Numbered from the stretch's first letter, positions 1 through 7,880 are shown. The stretch: DNA of 9,181 bases from an uncultured Lachnospiraceae bacterium (GCA_900554925.1 USJG01000088.1:1-9181), one strand, 5' to 3'. Program-made: numbers and translations. The notes: a model not told the origin generated them from the sequence alone.

Positions 1-2
1 AT

Positions 3-44
3 TATGCAGAAGAATATGAGAGAAAGGGAGCAGGGACTACATGA
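3..44 (+). CDS. 3' end of an unidentified upstream gene (partial)
   Basis: One frame is open from the left edge and encodes a tail ending in YAEEYERKGAGTT, then a TGA that overlaps the carA start codon as ATGA. Such a 4-nt overlap is typical of translationally coupled genes in one operon, and the tail looks like an ordinary charged C-terminus. Only 13 codons are visible, so the product cannot be named, and chance openness of so short a frame cannot be excluded. If real, it means carA has no leader of its own here, and any pyrimidine or arginine control of carAB would act further upstream. Confidence 0.45.
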   Translation, partial: YAEEYERKGAGTT

Positions 45-1234
45 AAGCATTTTTAATTCTGGAAGACGGCAGCGTTTTTACAGGAACGCATATCGGCGCC
101 CACAAGGAAATTATCAGTGAAATTGTGTTTAATACTTCCATGGCCGGGTATCTAGAGGTTTTGACAGACCCGTCCTATGCAGGACAGGCAGTGTGCATGA
201 CCTATCCGCTAATTGGCAATTATGGCATATGCCGGGAAGATATGGAATCAGTAAGAGCATGGCCGGATGGATTTATTGTAAGAGAACTTTCACGTATGGC
301 AAGTAATTTCCGCAAGGACATTACAATACAGGAGTTTTTGGAAGAGCAGGGGATTCCGGGGATTGCGGGAATCGATACACGTGCGCTTACCAAGATCCTT
401 CGTGAAAAAGGTACCATGAATGGTATGATAACCACCAATGAAAATTATGACCTTGATACCATTCTTCCCGAACTTAAAAAATATACCACAGGAAAGGTGG
501 TAGAAAAAGTAACCTGTTCCCGGAAATATACGATCAAAGGCGCGGGAGACCTTTCGGAAAACGGACCTCTTTCCGGCAGCGCCAGATTCGTAGCCAGAGA
601 TTATGCGGAGGGCAAAAGAGAAATGCGCCCCAGCATTACCAGAGCCTTAAACGGACTGGGGAAGAAGGTAGCGCTTCTTGATCTGGGGGCGAAAGACAAT
701 ATTGCCTTATCCTTATCCCAGCGGGGCTGTGATGTGACGGTATATCCGGCGCTTACCAGTGCAGAGGAAATTATTGCGGATAAGCCCGACGGCATCATGT
801 TAAGCAATGGGCCCGGCGACCCCAAGGAGTGTACAGGTATTATTGCGGAAATCAAAAAACTTTATGATACGGATATTCCCATTTTTGCAATCTGTTTAGG
901 ACATCAGCTTATGGCCCTTGCAACAGGTGCCGATACCTTTAAAATGAAATATGGCCATCGGGGCGGAAACCATCCTGTAAAGGATCTTGAGACAGGAAGG
1001 GTATACATTTCCTCACAGAATCACGGTTATGTAGTGGATATGGACAAATTGGATCCCAAGGTGGCGGTTCCTGCGTTTATCAATGTAAATGACGGTACCA
1101 ATGAAGGGCTTTCCTATACGGGCAAAAATATTTTTACCGTGCAGTATCACCCGGAGGCATGCCCCGGGCCGCAGGACTCCAGCTACCTGTTTGACCGTTT
1201 TATCAAAATGATGGAGGTGGGGAAAAATGCCTAA
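41..1234 (+). CDS. carA: Carbamoyl-phosphate synthase, small (glutaminase) subunit
   Basis: This cytosolic subunit hydrolyses glutamine and passes ammonia through a tunnel to CarB, feeding carbamoyl phosphate to pyrimidine and arginine synthesis. The N-terminal CPSase small-chain domain covers about residues 1-135 and includes the NTSMAGYLEVLTDPSYAGQ motif at 31-49. The class I glutamine amidotransferase domain runs from about 209 to 390. The nucleophile is Cys285 in AICLGHQ, LSNGPGDP is at 254-261, and His370 and Glu372 in YHPEACPGP complete the triad. At 397 residues it is longer than E. coli CarA (about 382); the extra length appears to lie in the interdomain linker, about 160-207. The ATG is preceded by AAAGGGAG at 23-30. 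The 3' end overlaps carB by 8 nt, so the two subunits are probably translationally coupled. The family call is very secure. Confidence 0.98.
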   Translation: MKAFLILEDGSVFTGTHIGAHKEIISEIVFNTSMAGYLEVLTDPSYAGQAVCMTYPLIGNYGICREDMESVRAWPDGFIVRELSRMASNFRKDITIQEFLEEQGIPGIAGIDTRALTKILREKGTMNGMITTNENYDLDTILPELKKYTTGKVVEKVTCSRKYTIKGAGDLSENGPLSGSARFVARDYAEGKREMRPSITRALNGLGKKVALLDLGAKDNIALSLSQRGCDVTVYPALTSAEEIIADKPDGIMLSNGPGDPKECTGIIAEIKKLYDTDIPIFAICLGHQLMALATGADTFKMKYGHRGGNHPVKDLETGRVYISSQNHGYVVDMDKLDPKVAVPAFINVNDGTNEGLSYTGKNIFTVQYHPEACPGPQDSSYLFDRFIKMMEVGKNA

Positions 1235-4200
1235 GAATCCAAATGTAAAAAGAGTAATGGTGATCGGCTCCGGTCCAATTGTCATCGGACAGGCGGCGGA
1301 ATTTGACTATGCAGGAACCCAGGCCTGCCGTTCCCTTAAGGAGGAGGGTGTGGAGGTTATTTTAGTCAACTCCAATCCTGCCACTATCATGACAGATAAG
1401 AATATTGCAGACAAGGTATATATAGAACCCTTGACTGTTAAGGTGTTAGAGCAGATCATTGAGAAGGAAAAGCCGGACAGTATTCTGCCTACCTTAGGCG
1501 GTCAGGCCGGCCTTAATCTTGGTATGGAGCTTGAGGAATCGGGCTTTTTGGCTTCTCACAATGTGAAGCTTCTTGGAACCACTGCCGCTACCATTAAAAA
1601 GGCAGAGGACAGACAGGAATTTAAGGACACCATGGAAAAGATCGGCGAGCCCTGTGCGGCCTCCAAGGTTGTGGAGACGGTGGCAGATGGCGTGGCCTTT
1701 ACCAATACCATCGGCTATCCGGTGGTACTTCGTCCTGCCTATACCCTGGGCGGTTCCGGTGGAGGCATTGCACATAATCAGGAAGAGCTTGAGAGCATCC
1801 TTGAGAATGGACTTCGTCTTTCCCGTGTGGGACAGGTGCTGGTGGAGCGCTGCATTGCAGGCTGGAAGGAAATTGAGTATGAGGTTATGCGGGATAGCGC
1901 AGGCAACTGCATTACCGTCTGCAACATGGAAAATATCGACCCGGTAGGCGTTCACACCGGCGACAGTATCGTGGTTGCCCCCTCGCAGACGCTGGGAGAT
2001 AAGGAATACCAGATGCTGCGTACCTCAGCGTTAAATATCATTGACGAGCTTCAGATCACAGGCGGGTGCAATGTACAGTTTGCCCTGCATCCCACCAGCT
2101 TTGAATATTGTGTGATCGAGGTAAATCCCCGTGTCAGCCGTTCTTCCGCGCTGGCAAGTAAGGCTACCGGTTACCCCATTGCAAAGGTGGCGGCCAAGAT
2201 CGCTTTGGGCTACACACTGGATGAGATCAAAAATGCCATTACCGGAAAGACCTATGCAAGCTTTGAGCCTACCCTGGACTACTGTGTGGTAAAACTTCCC
2301 AGACTTCCCTTTGATAAGTTCATTACAGCGAAGAGGACGCTGACTACCCAGATGAAAGCCACCGGAGAGGTTATGAGCATCTGCAATAACTTTGAGGGTG
2401 CGTTGATGAAGGCGATCCGTTCTTTGGAACAGCACGTGGACTGCCTGATGAGCTATGATTTTACAGCCCTTTCCCCGGAAGAGTTAAAGGAAAGATTAAA
2501 GATCGTAGATGACCAGAGGATTTATGTAATCGCAGAGGCTCTCCGCAAAGGTCTGGATTATGATACTATCCATGAGATTACCATGATCGATCACTGGTTT
2601 ATTGATAAGATTGCGATTCTGGTGGAAATGGAACAGGCCCTTAAGAAGGGGCCCCTTACCCTGGAATTATTAAGGGAAGCAAAGCGTCTGGAGTTCCCGG
2701 ACAACGTAATTAGCAGACTGACCGGCATACCGGAAGAAGAAATTAAGAAGCTGCGCTACGATAATGGCATCGTGGCTGCTTATAAAATGGTAGATACCTG
2801 CGCGGCTGAGTTTGAGGCAAGCACCCCTTATTATTACTCCGTTTACGGCAGTGAAAATGAAGCGGTAAAGACCAATCCGCCGAAAAAGGTGCTGGTACTT
2901 GGCTCAGGCCCTATCAGAATCGGCCAGGGAATCGAGTTTGATTATTGTTCCGTTCATGCTACCTGGGCTTTTGCAAAGGCAGGCTACGAAACTATCATTA
3001 TCAACAACAATCCGGAAACGGTAAGTACGGACTTTGATATTGCAGACAAGCTGTACTTTGAACCCTTAACTCCGGAGGATGTGGAAAGCATTGTAAACAT
3101 TGAAAAGCCCGATGGGGCAGTGGTGCAGTTTGGCGGACAGACAGCAATTAAGCTGACAGAAAGCCTTATGAAAATGGGCGTGCCTATTCTGGGCACCAGG
3201 GCGGAGGATGTGGACGCCGCAGAGGACAGAGAGCTGTTTGACAAGATTCTGGAGGAAACCGAAATTCCAAGAGCCGCAGGCGGTACAGTATTTACGGCAG
3301 AAGAAGCAAAGGCAGTTGCAAACAGACTGGGCTATCCTGTTTTGGTAAGACCCTCCTACGTGCTTGGCGGACAGGGAATGCAGATTGCCATTTCTGATGA
3401 AGAAATAGAAGAGTTTATGAATATCATCAACCGGATCGCCCAGGATCATCCGATTCTGGTTGACAAATATTTGCAGGGAAAAGAGATTGAGGTAGACGCG
3501 GTCTGCGACGGCAGTGATATTCTGATACCGGGCATTATGGAGCACATTGAGAGAACCGGCGTTCATTCCGGCGACAGTATTTCCGTGTATCCCGCGCCCA
3601 CAATTTCCGATACTGTCAAGGAAAAGATTGCAGAATACACCAGAAGGCTTGCCAAGGCACTGCATGTAAAGGGCCTTATCAACATCCAGTTTATTGCCAT
3701 TGATGAAGAGGTATATGTAATAGAAGTAAATCCCCGTTCTTCACGGACGGTTCCCTATATCAGCAAGGTAACAGGCATTCCTATCGTAGACCTGGCCACA
3801 GAAGTGATCATCGGCAAAACCATCAGAGAGCTTGGCTATGAACCGGGCTTACAGCCCGAGGCAGATTACTTTGCCATTAAGATGCCGGTATTTTCCTTTG
3901 AAAAGATCAGGGGAGCAGAGATCAGCTTAGGGCCTGAAATGAAGTCCACCGGAGAATGTCTGGGAATCGCAAGAACCTTTAACGAGGCTCTGTACAAAGC
4001 ATTCCTTGGAGCAGGCATTGATCTGCCAAAGCATAAGCAGATGATTATCACGGTGAAGGATGCCGATAAAGGGGAAGCCGTTGAAATCGGACGAAGATTT
4101 GAAAAACTGGGTTATACTATTTATGCTACCAGAAGCACGGCGGCGGCCTTAAATGAAGCCGGCGTAAAGGCGCGTAAGGTAAATAAGATTTCCCAGGAAT

Positions 4201-4421
4201 CCCCTACGGTCATGGATCTTATATTGGGGCACAGGATCGATCTGGTAATAGATACGCCTACCCAGGGACGCGACAAGTCAAGAGACGGGTTCCTGATCAG
4301 AAGAACAGCCATCGAAACCGGCGTGAACTGTATTACAGCAATGGATACTGCCAGAGCGCTGGTGACCAGCCTGGAAAATGCCAACGACCAGTTTACGCTG
4401 ATTGATGTAGCGTCTATTTAA
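1227..4421 (+). CDS. carB: Carbamoyl-phosphate synthase, large subunit
   Basis: This is the synthetase subunit: it phosphorylates bicarbonate, adds ammonia from CarA, and phosphorylates carbamate to carbamoyl phosphate. At 1064 residues it is full length (E. coli about 1073). The two homologous halves are both intact. The N half has the preATP-grasp motif GSGPIVIGQAAEFDYAGTQ near residue 14, an ATP-grasp domain from about 128, and IEVNPRVSRSS near 297. The C half has GSGPIRIGQGIEFDYCSVH near 557, VRPSYVLGGQGM, and IEVNPRSSRTV near 832. The last 130 or so residues form the MGS-like allosteric domain. There the Lys and Thr positions that bind UMP in E. coli appear kept (VKDADK, ATRSTA, NKISQ), so pyrimidine feedback is plausible. 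GGAGG at 1213-1217, inside carA, is the ribosome binding site, 9 nt before the ATG. degV follows after 19 nt. Confidence 0.98.
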   Translation: MPKNPNVKRVMVIGSGPIVIGQAAEFDYAGTQACRSLKEEGVEVILVNSNPATIMTDKNIADKVYIEPLTVKVLEQIIEKEKPDSILPTLGGQAGLNLGMELEESGFLASHNVKLLGTTAATIKKAEDRQEFKDTMEKIGEPCAASKVVETVADGVAFTNTIGYPVVLRPAYTLGGSGGGIAHNQEELESILENGLRLSRVGQVLVERCIAGWKEIEYEVMRDSAGNCITVCNMENIDPVGVHTGDSIVVAPSQTLGDKEYQMLRTSALNIIDELQITGGCNVQFALHPTSFEYCVIEVNPRVSRSSALASKATGYPIAKVAAKIALGYTLDEIKNAITGKTYASFEPTLDYCVVKLPRLPFDKFITAKRTLTTQMKATGEVMSICNNFEGALMKAIRSLEQHVDCLMSYDFTALSPEELKERLKIVDDQRIYVIAEALRKGLDYDTIHEITMIDHWFIDKIAILVEMEQALKKGPLTLELLREAKRLEFPDNVISRLTGIPEEEIKKLRYDNGIVAAYKMVDTCAAEFEASTPYYYSVYGSENEAVKTNPPKKVLVLGSGPIRIGQGIEFDYCSVHATWAFAKAGYETIIINNNPETVSTDFDIADKLYFEPLTPEDVESIVNIEKPDGAVVQFGGQTAIKLTESLMKMGVPILGTRAEDVDAAEDRELFDKILEETEIPRAAGGTVFTAEEAKAVANRLGYPVLVRPSYVLGGQGMQIAISDEEIEEFMNIINRIAQDHPILVDKYLQGKEIEVDAVCDGSDILIPGIMEHIERTGVHSGDSISVYPAPTISDTVKEKIAEYTRRLAKALHVKGLINIQFIAIDEEVYVIEVNPRSSRTVPYISKVTGIPIVDLATEVIIGKTIRELGYEPGLQPEADYFAIKMPVFSFEKIRGAEISLGPEMKSTGECLGIARTFNEALYKAFLGAGIDLPKHKQMIITVKDADKGEAVEIGRRFEKLGYTIYATRSTAAALNEAGVKARKVNKISQESPTVMDLILGHRIDLVIDTPTQGRDKSRDGFLIRRTAIETGVNCITAMDTARALVTSLENANDQFTLIDVASI

Positions 4422-4440
4422 TGAAAGGATTGGTGGAACT

Positions 4441-5325
4441 ATGAGTTATGTTTTAAGCTGCTGTTCCACAGCAGATTTGACTCAGGAGCATTTTGACAGA
4501 AGAGATATTCATTATATTTGCTTTCATTTTGAACTGGATGGAAAAGAGTATGCAGATGATTTGGGAAAATCAATTGAATTTCATCAGTTCTATAAGGCCA
4601 TGGCAGATGGCGCCGAAACAAAAACCTCTCAGGTCAATGCAGAGGAATTTATAGAGTATTTCACGCCCTTTTTAGAGGAGGGAAAGGATATACTGCATCT
4701 GACATTGTCCTCAGGCATATCCGGCGTAATTAATTCAGCCATGCTTGCGAAGGAGGAATTGGAAAAGGAGTATCCTGAGAGAAAAATTTATATCGTAGAT
4801 TCTCTTGGAGCGTCCTCCGGATACGGGCTTCTTATGGATAAGCTGGCTGACCTGCGAGATGAAGGCGTAAGCCTTGAGGAAGCTTATAAATGGATAGAAG
4901 AAAATAAATTAAGACTGCATCACTGGTTCTTTTCCACAGACTTAAGTTTTTATGTAAAGGGCGGACGCATTTCCAAAACAGCCGGTTTTGTAGGGTCGGT
5001 ACTTGAATTGTGTCCTCTGCTTAACATGGATAACCTGGGAAGGCTGATTCCCAGATTTAAGATCAGGACCAAGAAAAAAGTAATACAGGCTATTGCAAAT
5101 AAAATGGAAGAATATGCCCAGGATGGATTAGAATATTCCGATAAGTGCTACATTTCCCATTCGGACTGTTATGAGGATGCAAGAGCAGTAGCCGATCTGG
5201 TAGAGCAGAGGTTTCCAAAGCTTAAGGGCAAGGTGGAAATTTACTATGTGGGCACCACAATAGGAAGCCATACCGGCCCTGGCACGGTAGCTTTATTCTT
5301 TTGGGGAAATGAGCGAACAGAATGA
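4441..5325 (+). CDS. DegV family fatty-acid-binding protein (FakB-like)
   Basis: The DegV/FakB family are soluble two-domain proteins that hold one fatty acid; FakB members present it to the kinase FakA for phosphorylation and entry into phospholipid. The 294 residues match the usual length of about 280-290. Family signatures in order are STADL (9-13), TSQV (62-65, usually TSQP), LSSGISG (89-95), IVDSLGASSGYG (118-129), YVKGGRIS (171-178), IRTKKK (208-213) and GSHTGPG (275-281). Thr62, Ser91 and His277 match the residues reported to hold the carboxylate in S. aureus FakB proteins. The N-terminus reads SCCSTADL where many members have TDSTADL. The start is supported by AAAGGA at 4424-4429 and TGGTGGA at 4431-4437. 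It lies 19 nt after carB, so co-transcription is likely, but no functional tie to carbamoyl phosphate is evident. The ligand cannot be read from the sequence. Confidence 0.93.
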   Translation: MSYVLSCCSTADLTQEHFDRRDIHYICFHFELDGKEYADDLGKSIEFHQFYKAMADGAETKTSQVNAEEFIEYFTPFLEEGKDILHLTLSSGISGVINSAMLAKEELEKEYPERKIYIVDSLGASSGYGLLMDKLADLRDEGVSLEEAYKWIEENKLRLHHWFFSTDLSFYVKGGRISKTAGFVGSVLELCPLLNMDNLGRLIPRFKIRTKKKVIQAIANKMEEYAQDGLEYSDKCYISHSDCYEDARAVADLVEQRFPKLKGKVEIYYVGTTIGSHTGPGTVALFFWGNERTE

Positions 5326-5370
5326 AAAAAATATGTACAAATTGCACAAAAATAGTTTCCTAAAATTTGC

Positions 5371-5409
5371 GATAACACCTATTGCATTATTGTCCAGTAG
5401 GTGTTATCT
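5371..5409 (+). terminator. Hairpin, probable terminator of the carAB-degV unit
   Basis: GATAACACCTA at 5371-5381 is perfectly complementary to TAGGTGTTATC at 5398-5408. The stem extends inwards by three more pairs (one G-T wobble) to leave a loop of about 10 nt at 5385-5394. It begins 45 nt after the degV stop. The trailing sequence CTTATTAGT is only moderately T-rich, so this may be a leaky terminator or an mRNA 3'-end stabiliser. It also lies just upstream of the promoter of the next operon, so it could instead act as a DNA-level regulatory palindrome. Confidence 0.6.
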
Positions 5410-5415
5410 TATTAG

Positions 5416-5421
5416 TATAAT
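5416..5421 (+). promoter_or_regulatory. Candidate -10 box of the sugar transporter operon
   Basis: A perfect TATAAT lies 95 nt before the lipoprotein start codon, in the gap after the degV hairpin. No good -35 hexamer sits at 16-18 nt spacing; the nearest, TTGTCC at 5390-5395, gives a 20-nt spacer, and the region falls within the right arm of the hairpin. The promoter may therefore be weak without help or activator-dependent. The match could also be chance in an AT-rich stretch. Confidence 0.5.
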
Positions 5422-5448
5422 CGGAAACGTTACCGACAACGATACCGA
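5421..5448 (+). promoter_or_regulatory. Probable LacI/CcpA-type operator with an adjacent direct half-repeat
   Basis: TCGGAAACGTTACCGA at 5421-5436 is a 16-bp palindrome with a single mismatched pair (5425 against 5432) and a central AACGTT. LacI-family operators and cre sites share this kind of centre; against the cre pattern TGNAARCGNWWNCA it has two mismatches, both at the outer edges. ACGTTACCGA (5427-5436) recurs as ACGATACCGA (5439-5448), 12 bp downstream. The site begins at the last base of the TATAAT box, so a bound protein would cover the transcription start. Repression by a LacI-family sugar regulator or CcpA is inferred; no such regulator gene lies in the window. Confidence 0.55.
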
Positions 5449-5515
5449 GTTAGCTGCCGGAGGGTTTCTGATTAGCAAATTAATCAAACTATAGAAGGAG
5501 AGGAAAGGTATTATT

Positions 5516-6931
5516 ATGAAAAAGAAAGTAATTAGTGCTTTACTTTGCGTAGCAATGGTTTCAAGTTTACTGATCGGCTGCGGCGGCTCTGAAGAAACAG
5601 CTCAGACACCTGCTGAAACAGAAACTGAGACAGAAGCAGAGACAGAGACAGAAGCAGAGACAGAAGCTCCTGCAGAAACAGAAGCAAGTGCAGAAGGCGG
5701 TTCCGTATACTATCTGAACTTCAAGCCTGAAGTAGACGAGCAGTGGCAGGAAATCGCAGCAGCTTACACAGCTGAAACAGGAGTACCTGTAAAGGTTGTT
5801 ACTGCAGCAAGTGGTACATATGAAGAAGTTTTAAAATCTGAGATCGCAGGTTCTGATGCACCTACATTATTCCAGATCAACGGACCTGTTGGTTACAATT
5901 CATGGAAAGATTACTGCCTGGATCTGACAGATTCTGATCTTTACAAGAACTTATCTGATCAGAGCCTTGCAATTACCGGAGAAGATGACGGCGTATATGG
6001 TGTTCCTTATACAGTTGAAGCTTACGGTATTATTTACAATGACGCAATCATGCGCGCATATTTCGAAACAGAAGGCGCAGTTGTTGCAAGCGTAGATGAA
6101 ATCAACAATTTTGATACCTTAAAAGCAGTAGTTGAAGATATGACTGCTAAGAAGGATGAACTCGGTATTGAAGGCGTATTTGCAAGCACTTCCCTGCTTC
6201 CTGGTGAAGACTGGAGATGGCAGACACACCTTGCTAACATCCCTGTATATTTCGAATACAAGGACAAAGGCGTTACAGACTTAGCTGAAATCGATTTTAC
6301 TTACAGCGAAAACTTCAAGAACATCTTTGATCTTTACATCAACAACTCCACATGTGCTCCTACCTTATTAGGAAGCAAGTTAGTTACAGATTCTATGGCT
6401 GAATTTGCACTTGGACAGTGTGCAATGGTTCAGAACGGTAACTGGGGATGGGGACAGATCTCAGGTGTTGACGGTAACGTAGTAGCAGAAGAAGATGTTA
6501 AGTTCATGCCTATCTACACAGGTATTTCCGGTGAAGAAAATTATGGACTTTGCATTGGTACAGAGAACTTCTGGTGTGTAAACAGCCAGACCTCTGAAGC
6601 AAACCAGAAAGCAACTCTTGACTTCGTTAACTGGATGATCTCCTCTGATGCAGGTAAGGATTATATGGTTAATTCCTTAGGAAACGCTGCTCCTTTCACT
6701 ACATTTGGTGATGATGAGAAGCCTCAGGATCCTCTTGCAAAGGAAATGTATCGTTACATGGAAAATGGCAAGACCAGTGTAAGCTGGCAGTTCACCACAT
6801 TCCCCAGCCAGGATTTCAAGGATGACTTTGGTGCAGCACTTCTTGAATACTGCAATGGCAATATGACATGGGATGATGTTGCAGCTACTGTAATTACCAG
6901 ATGGGCTGAGGAAAAAGCAGCAACAAATTAA
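5516..6931 (+). CDS. Carbohydrate ABC transporter substrate-binding lipoprotein (CUT1 family)
   Basis: This is the extracellular, membrane-anchored binding protein of the sugar importer encoded by the next two genes. Residues 1-21 are a lipoprotein signal peptide (basic MKKK, hydrophobic core) and the lipobox LIGC puts the lipidated residue at Cys22. Residues 33-60 form an acidic Thr/Glu/Ala linker of TE and AE dipeptides. The mature domain from about 63 to 471 has the family 1 extracellular solute-binding fold, with VYGVPYTVEAYGIIYN near 160-175 and a FALGQCAMVQNGNWGW segment typical of these proteins. Purine-rich AGGAAAGG at 5501-5508 places the ribosome binding site 7 nt before the ATG. 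Fourteen of the 15 proline codons are CCT, and there are only four arginines, none CGG or AGG. This is unlike carB and suggests strong expression. The sugar cannot be deduced; oligosaccharides are usual for CUT1. Confidence 0.93.
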   Translation: MKKKVISALLCVAMVSSLLIGCGGSEETAQTPAETETETEAETETEAETEAPAETEASAEGGSVYYLNFKPEVDEQWQEIAAAYTAETGVPVKVVTAASGTYEEVLKSEIAGSDAPTLFQINGPVGYNSWKDYCLDLTDSDLYKNLSDQSLAITGEDDGVYGVPYTVEAYGIIYNDAIMRAYFETEGAVVASVDEINNFDTLKAVVEDMTAKKDELGIEGVFASTSLLPGEDWRWQTHLANIPVYFEYKDKGVTDLAEIDFTYSENFKNIFDLYINNSTCAPTLLGSKLVTDSMAEFALGQCAMVQNGNWGWGQISGVDGNVVAEEDVKFMPIYTGISGEENYGLCIGTENFWCVNSQTSEANQKATLDFVNWMISSDAGKDYMVNSLGNAAPFTTFGDDEKPQDPLAKEMYRYMENGKTSVSWQFTTFPSQDFKDDFGAALLEYCNGNMTWDDVAATVITRWAEEKAATN

Positions 6932-6963
6932 TCTGAAACTGATCAGGTATTGATTAGAATTTG

Positions 6964-7012
6964 AAAGAGGGTGTCCCTCAAGTTACGGTATGACTTTTGG
7001 GATGCCCTTTTT
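6964..7012 (+). terminator. Terminator-like hairpin between binding protein and permease genes
   Basis: AGGGTGTCCC at 6968-6977 pairs with GGGATGCCCT at 6999-7008 (10 bp, two wobbles). Further pairs (AAGT with ACTT) occur inside the loop, and flanking A and T runs extend the stem before TTTTT at 7008-7012. It begins 33 nt after the lipoprotein stop and ends 22 nt before the permease start. In binding-protein-dependent transporters such hairpins usually stop most transcripts or protect the upstream mRNA, giving more binding protein than permease. Partial read-through is assumed, since no separate promoter is obvious in the short gap. Confidence 0.75.
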
Positions 7013-7024
7013 ATAAAAAAAGGG
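7005..7024 (+). promoter_or_regulatory. Alternative hairpin that can mask the permease ribosome binding site
   Basis: CCCTTTTT at 7005-7012 is perfectly complementary to AAAAAGGG at 7017-7024, with a 4-nt loop. The second arm includes most of the AGGGAG Shine-Dalgarno at 7021-7026. The first arm is also the 3' arm and T tract of the preceding terminator hairpin, so the two structures exclude each other. This is visible base pairing only; whether it forms in the cell is inferred. Confidence 0.4.
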
Positions 7025-7034
7025 AGTTACTGGT

Positions 7035-7880
7035 ATGGAAAAAACATTAAAAAAGTATTTTGTTGTATTTACAGTACCAACGCTGATCGCATTTGCATTT
7101 GCGTTCATTATACCCTTTGCACAGGGCCTGTACTTATCATTTTGTGAATTTACAACAGTAAAGAACGCAACCTGGGTAGGGTTGAATAATTATAAGCTGG
7201 CATTCTCAAGCGGACAGGGATTTACCAGCGCATTACTTTTTACGGTAGCCTTTACCATTATAGGCGTAATTTCAATTAATCTTTTTGCCTTTGTGTTGGC
7301 GCTTCTGCTGACAAGAAAGATCAAAGGCACAAATCTTTTCAGAACAGTTTTCTTTATGCCGAATTTGATCGGAGGCATCGTGCTTGGTTATACATGGCAG
7401 CAGATGATCAATGCGGTTTTGTATCAGTTTGAAACAACCATTGTTTCCAATGCCAAATACGGTTTCTGGGGACTGGTTATCCTAATGAATTGGCAAATGA
7501 TGGGTTACATGATGATTATTTACATAGCAGGTCTTCAGAATGTGCCCACTGAATTAATAGAAGCAGCGAAGATAGACGGAGCTACTTCATGGCAGACACT
7601 GATTAAGGTAAAAATTCCCATGGTAATGTCATCAATTACCATCTGTATGTTCCTGACACTGTCAAATTGCTTTAAGCTGTTTGATCAGAATAAGGCTTTA
7701 ACTAATGGTGCTCCCATGAATAAGACCCAGATGCTTGCGCTGAATATTTATGATACTTTCTATGGAAAGACAGGCTACGAAGGAGTCGGTCAGGCGAAAG
7801 CAGTGGTATTCTTTATCATTGTTGCGGCAGTTGCCTTACTGCAGCTTTCCATTACCAGAAGTAAGGAGGTGGAGCAGTAA
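7035..7880 (+). CDS. Sugar ABC transporter permease, MalF/UgpA type
   Basis: This is one of two integral membrane subunits that form the channel of the CUT1 importer. The 281 residues carry six apparent membrane segments, at about 10-30, 66-92, 104-124, 146-168, 197-215 and 255-273, the usual size for a MalF-type subunit lacking the large E. coli MalF periplasmic domain. The EAA loop that docks on the ATPase is at 176-195, EAAKIDGATSWQTLIKVKIP, well conserved. The segment WVGLNNYK at 47-54 is characteristic of this subfamily. AGGGAG at 7021-7026 lies 8 nt before the ATG. The 3' end overlaps the next gene by one nucleotide (TAATG), so the two permeases are probably translationally coupled. Its partner ATPase is not encoded nearby. 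Confidence 0.93.
   Translation: MEKTLKKYFVVFTVPTLIAFAFAFIIPFAQGLYLSFCEFTTVKNATWVGLNNYKLAFSSGQGFTSALLFTVAFTIIGVISINLFAFVLALLLTRKIKGTNLFRTVFFMPNLIGGIVLGYTWQQMINAVLYQFETTIVSNAKYGFWGLVILMNWQMMGYMMIIYIAGLQNVPTELIEAAKIDGATSWQTLIKVKIPMVMSSITICMFLTLSNCFKLFDQNKALTNGAPMNKTQMLALNIYDTFYGKTGYEGVGQAKAVVFFIIVAAVALLQLSITRSKEVEQ

Noticed and set aside
1494..1955. Overlapping open frames on both strands inside carB (minus 1494-1955, plus 1573-1947)
   Set aside because: Both coincide with the conserved ATP-grasp coding sequence of carB and show no family motifs; they follow from GC-biased third positions.
3066..3665. A 199-codon minus-strand open frame inside carB
   Set aside because: It lies wholly opposite the well-conserved second half of carB, lacks a ribosome binding site, and its composition is that of an antisense shadow.
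5309..5494. A 61-codon open frame overlapping the degV end, with a Met start
   Set aside because: It has no clear ribosome binding site, runs through the degV hairpin, the -10 box and the operator palindrome, and its sequence shows no recognisable protein character.
5611..5696. The repetitive stretch as a CRISPR-like or tandem-repeat locus
   Set aside because: It is in frame within the lipoprotein gene, has no spacers, and codes for a typical acidic linker.
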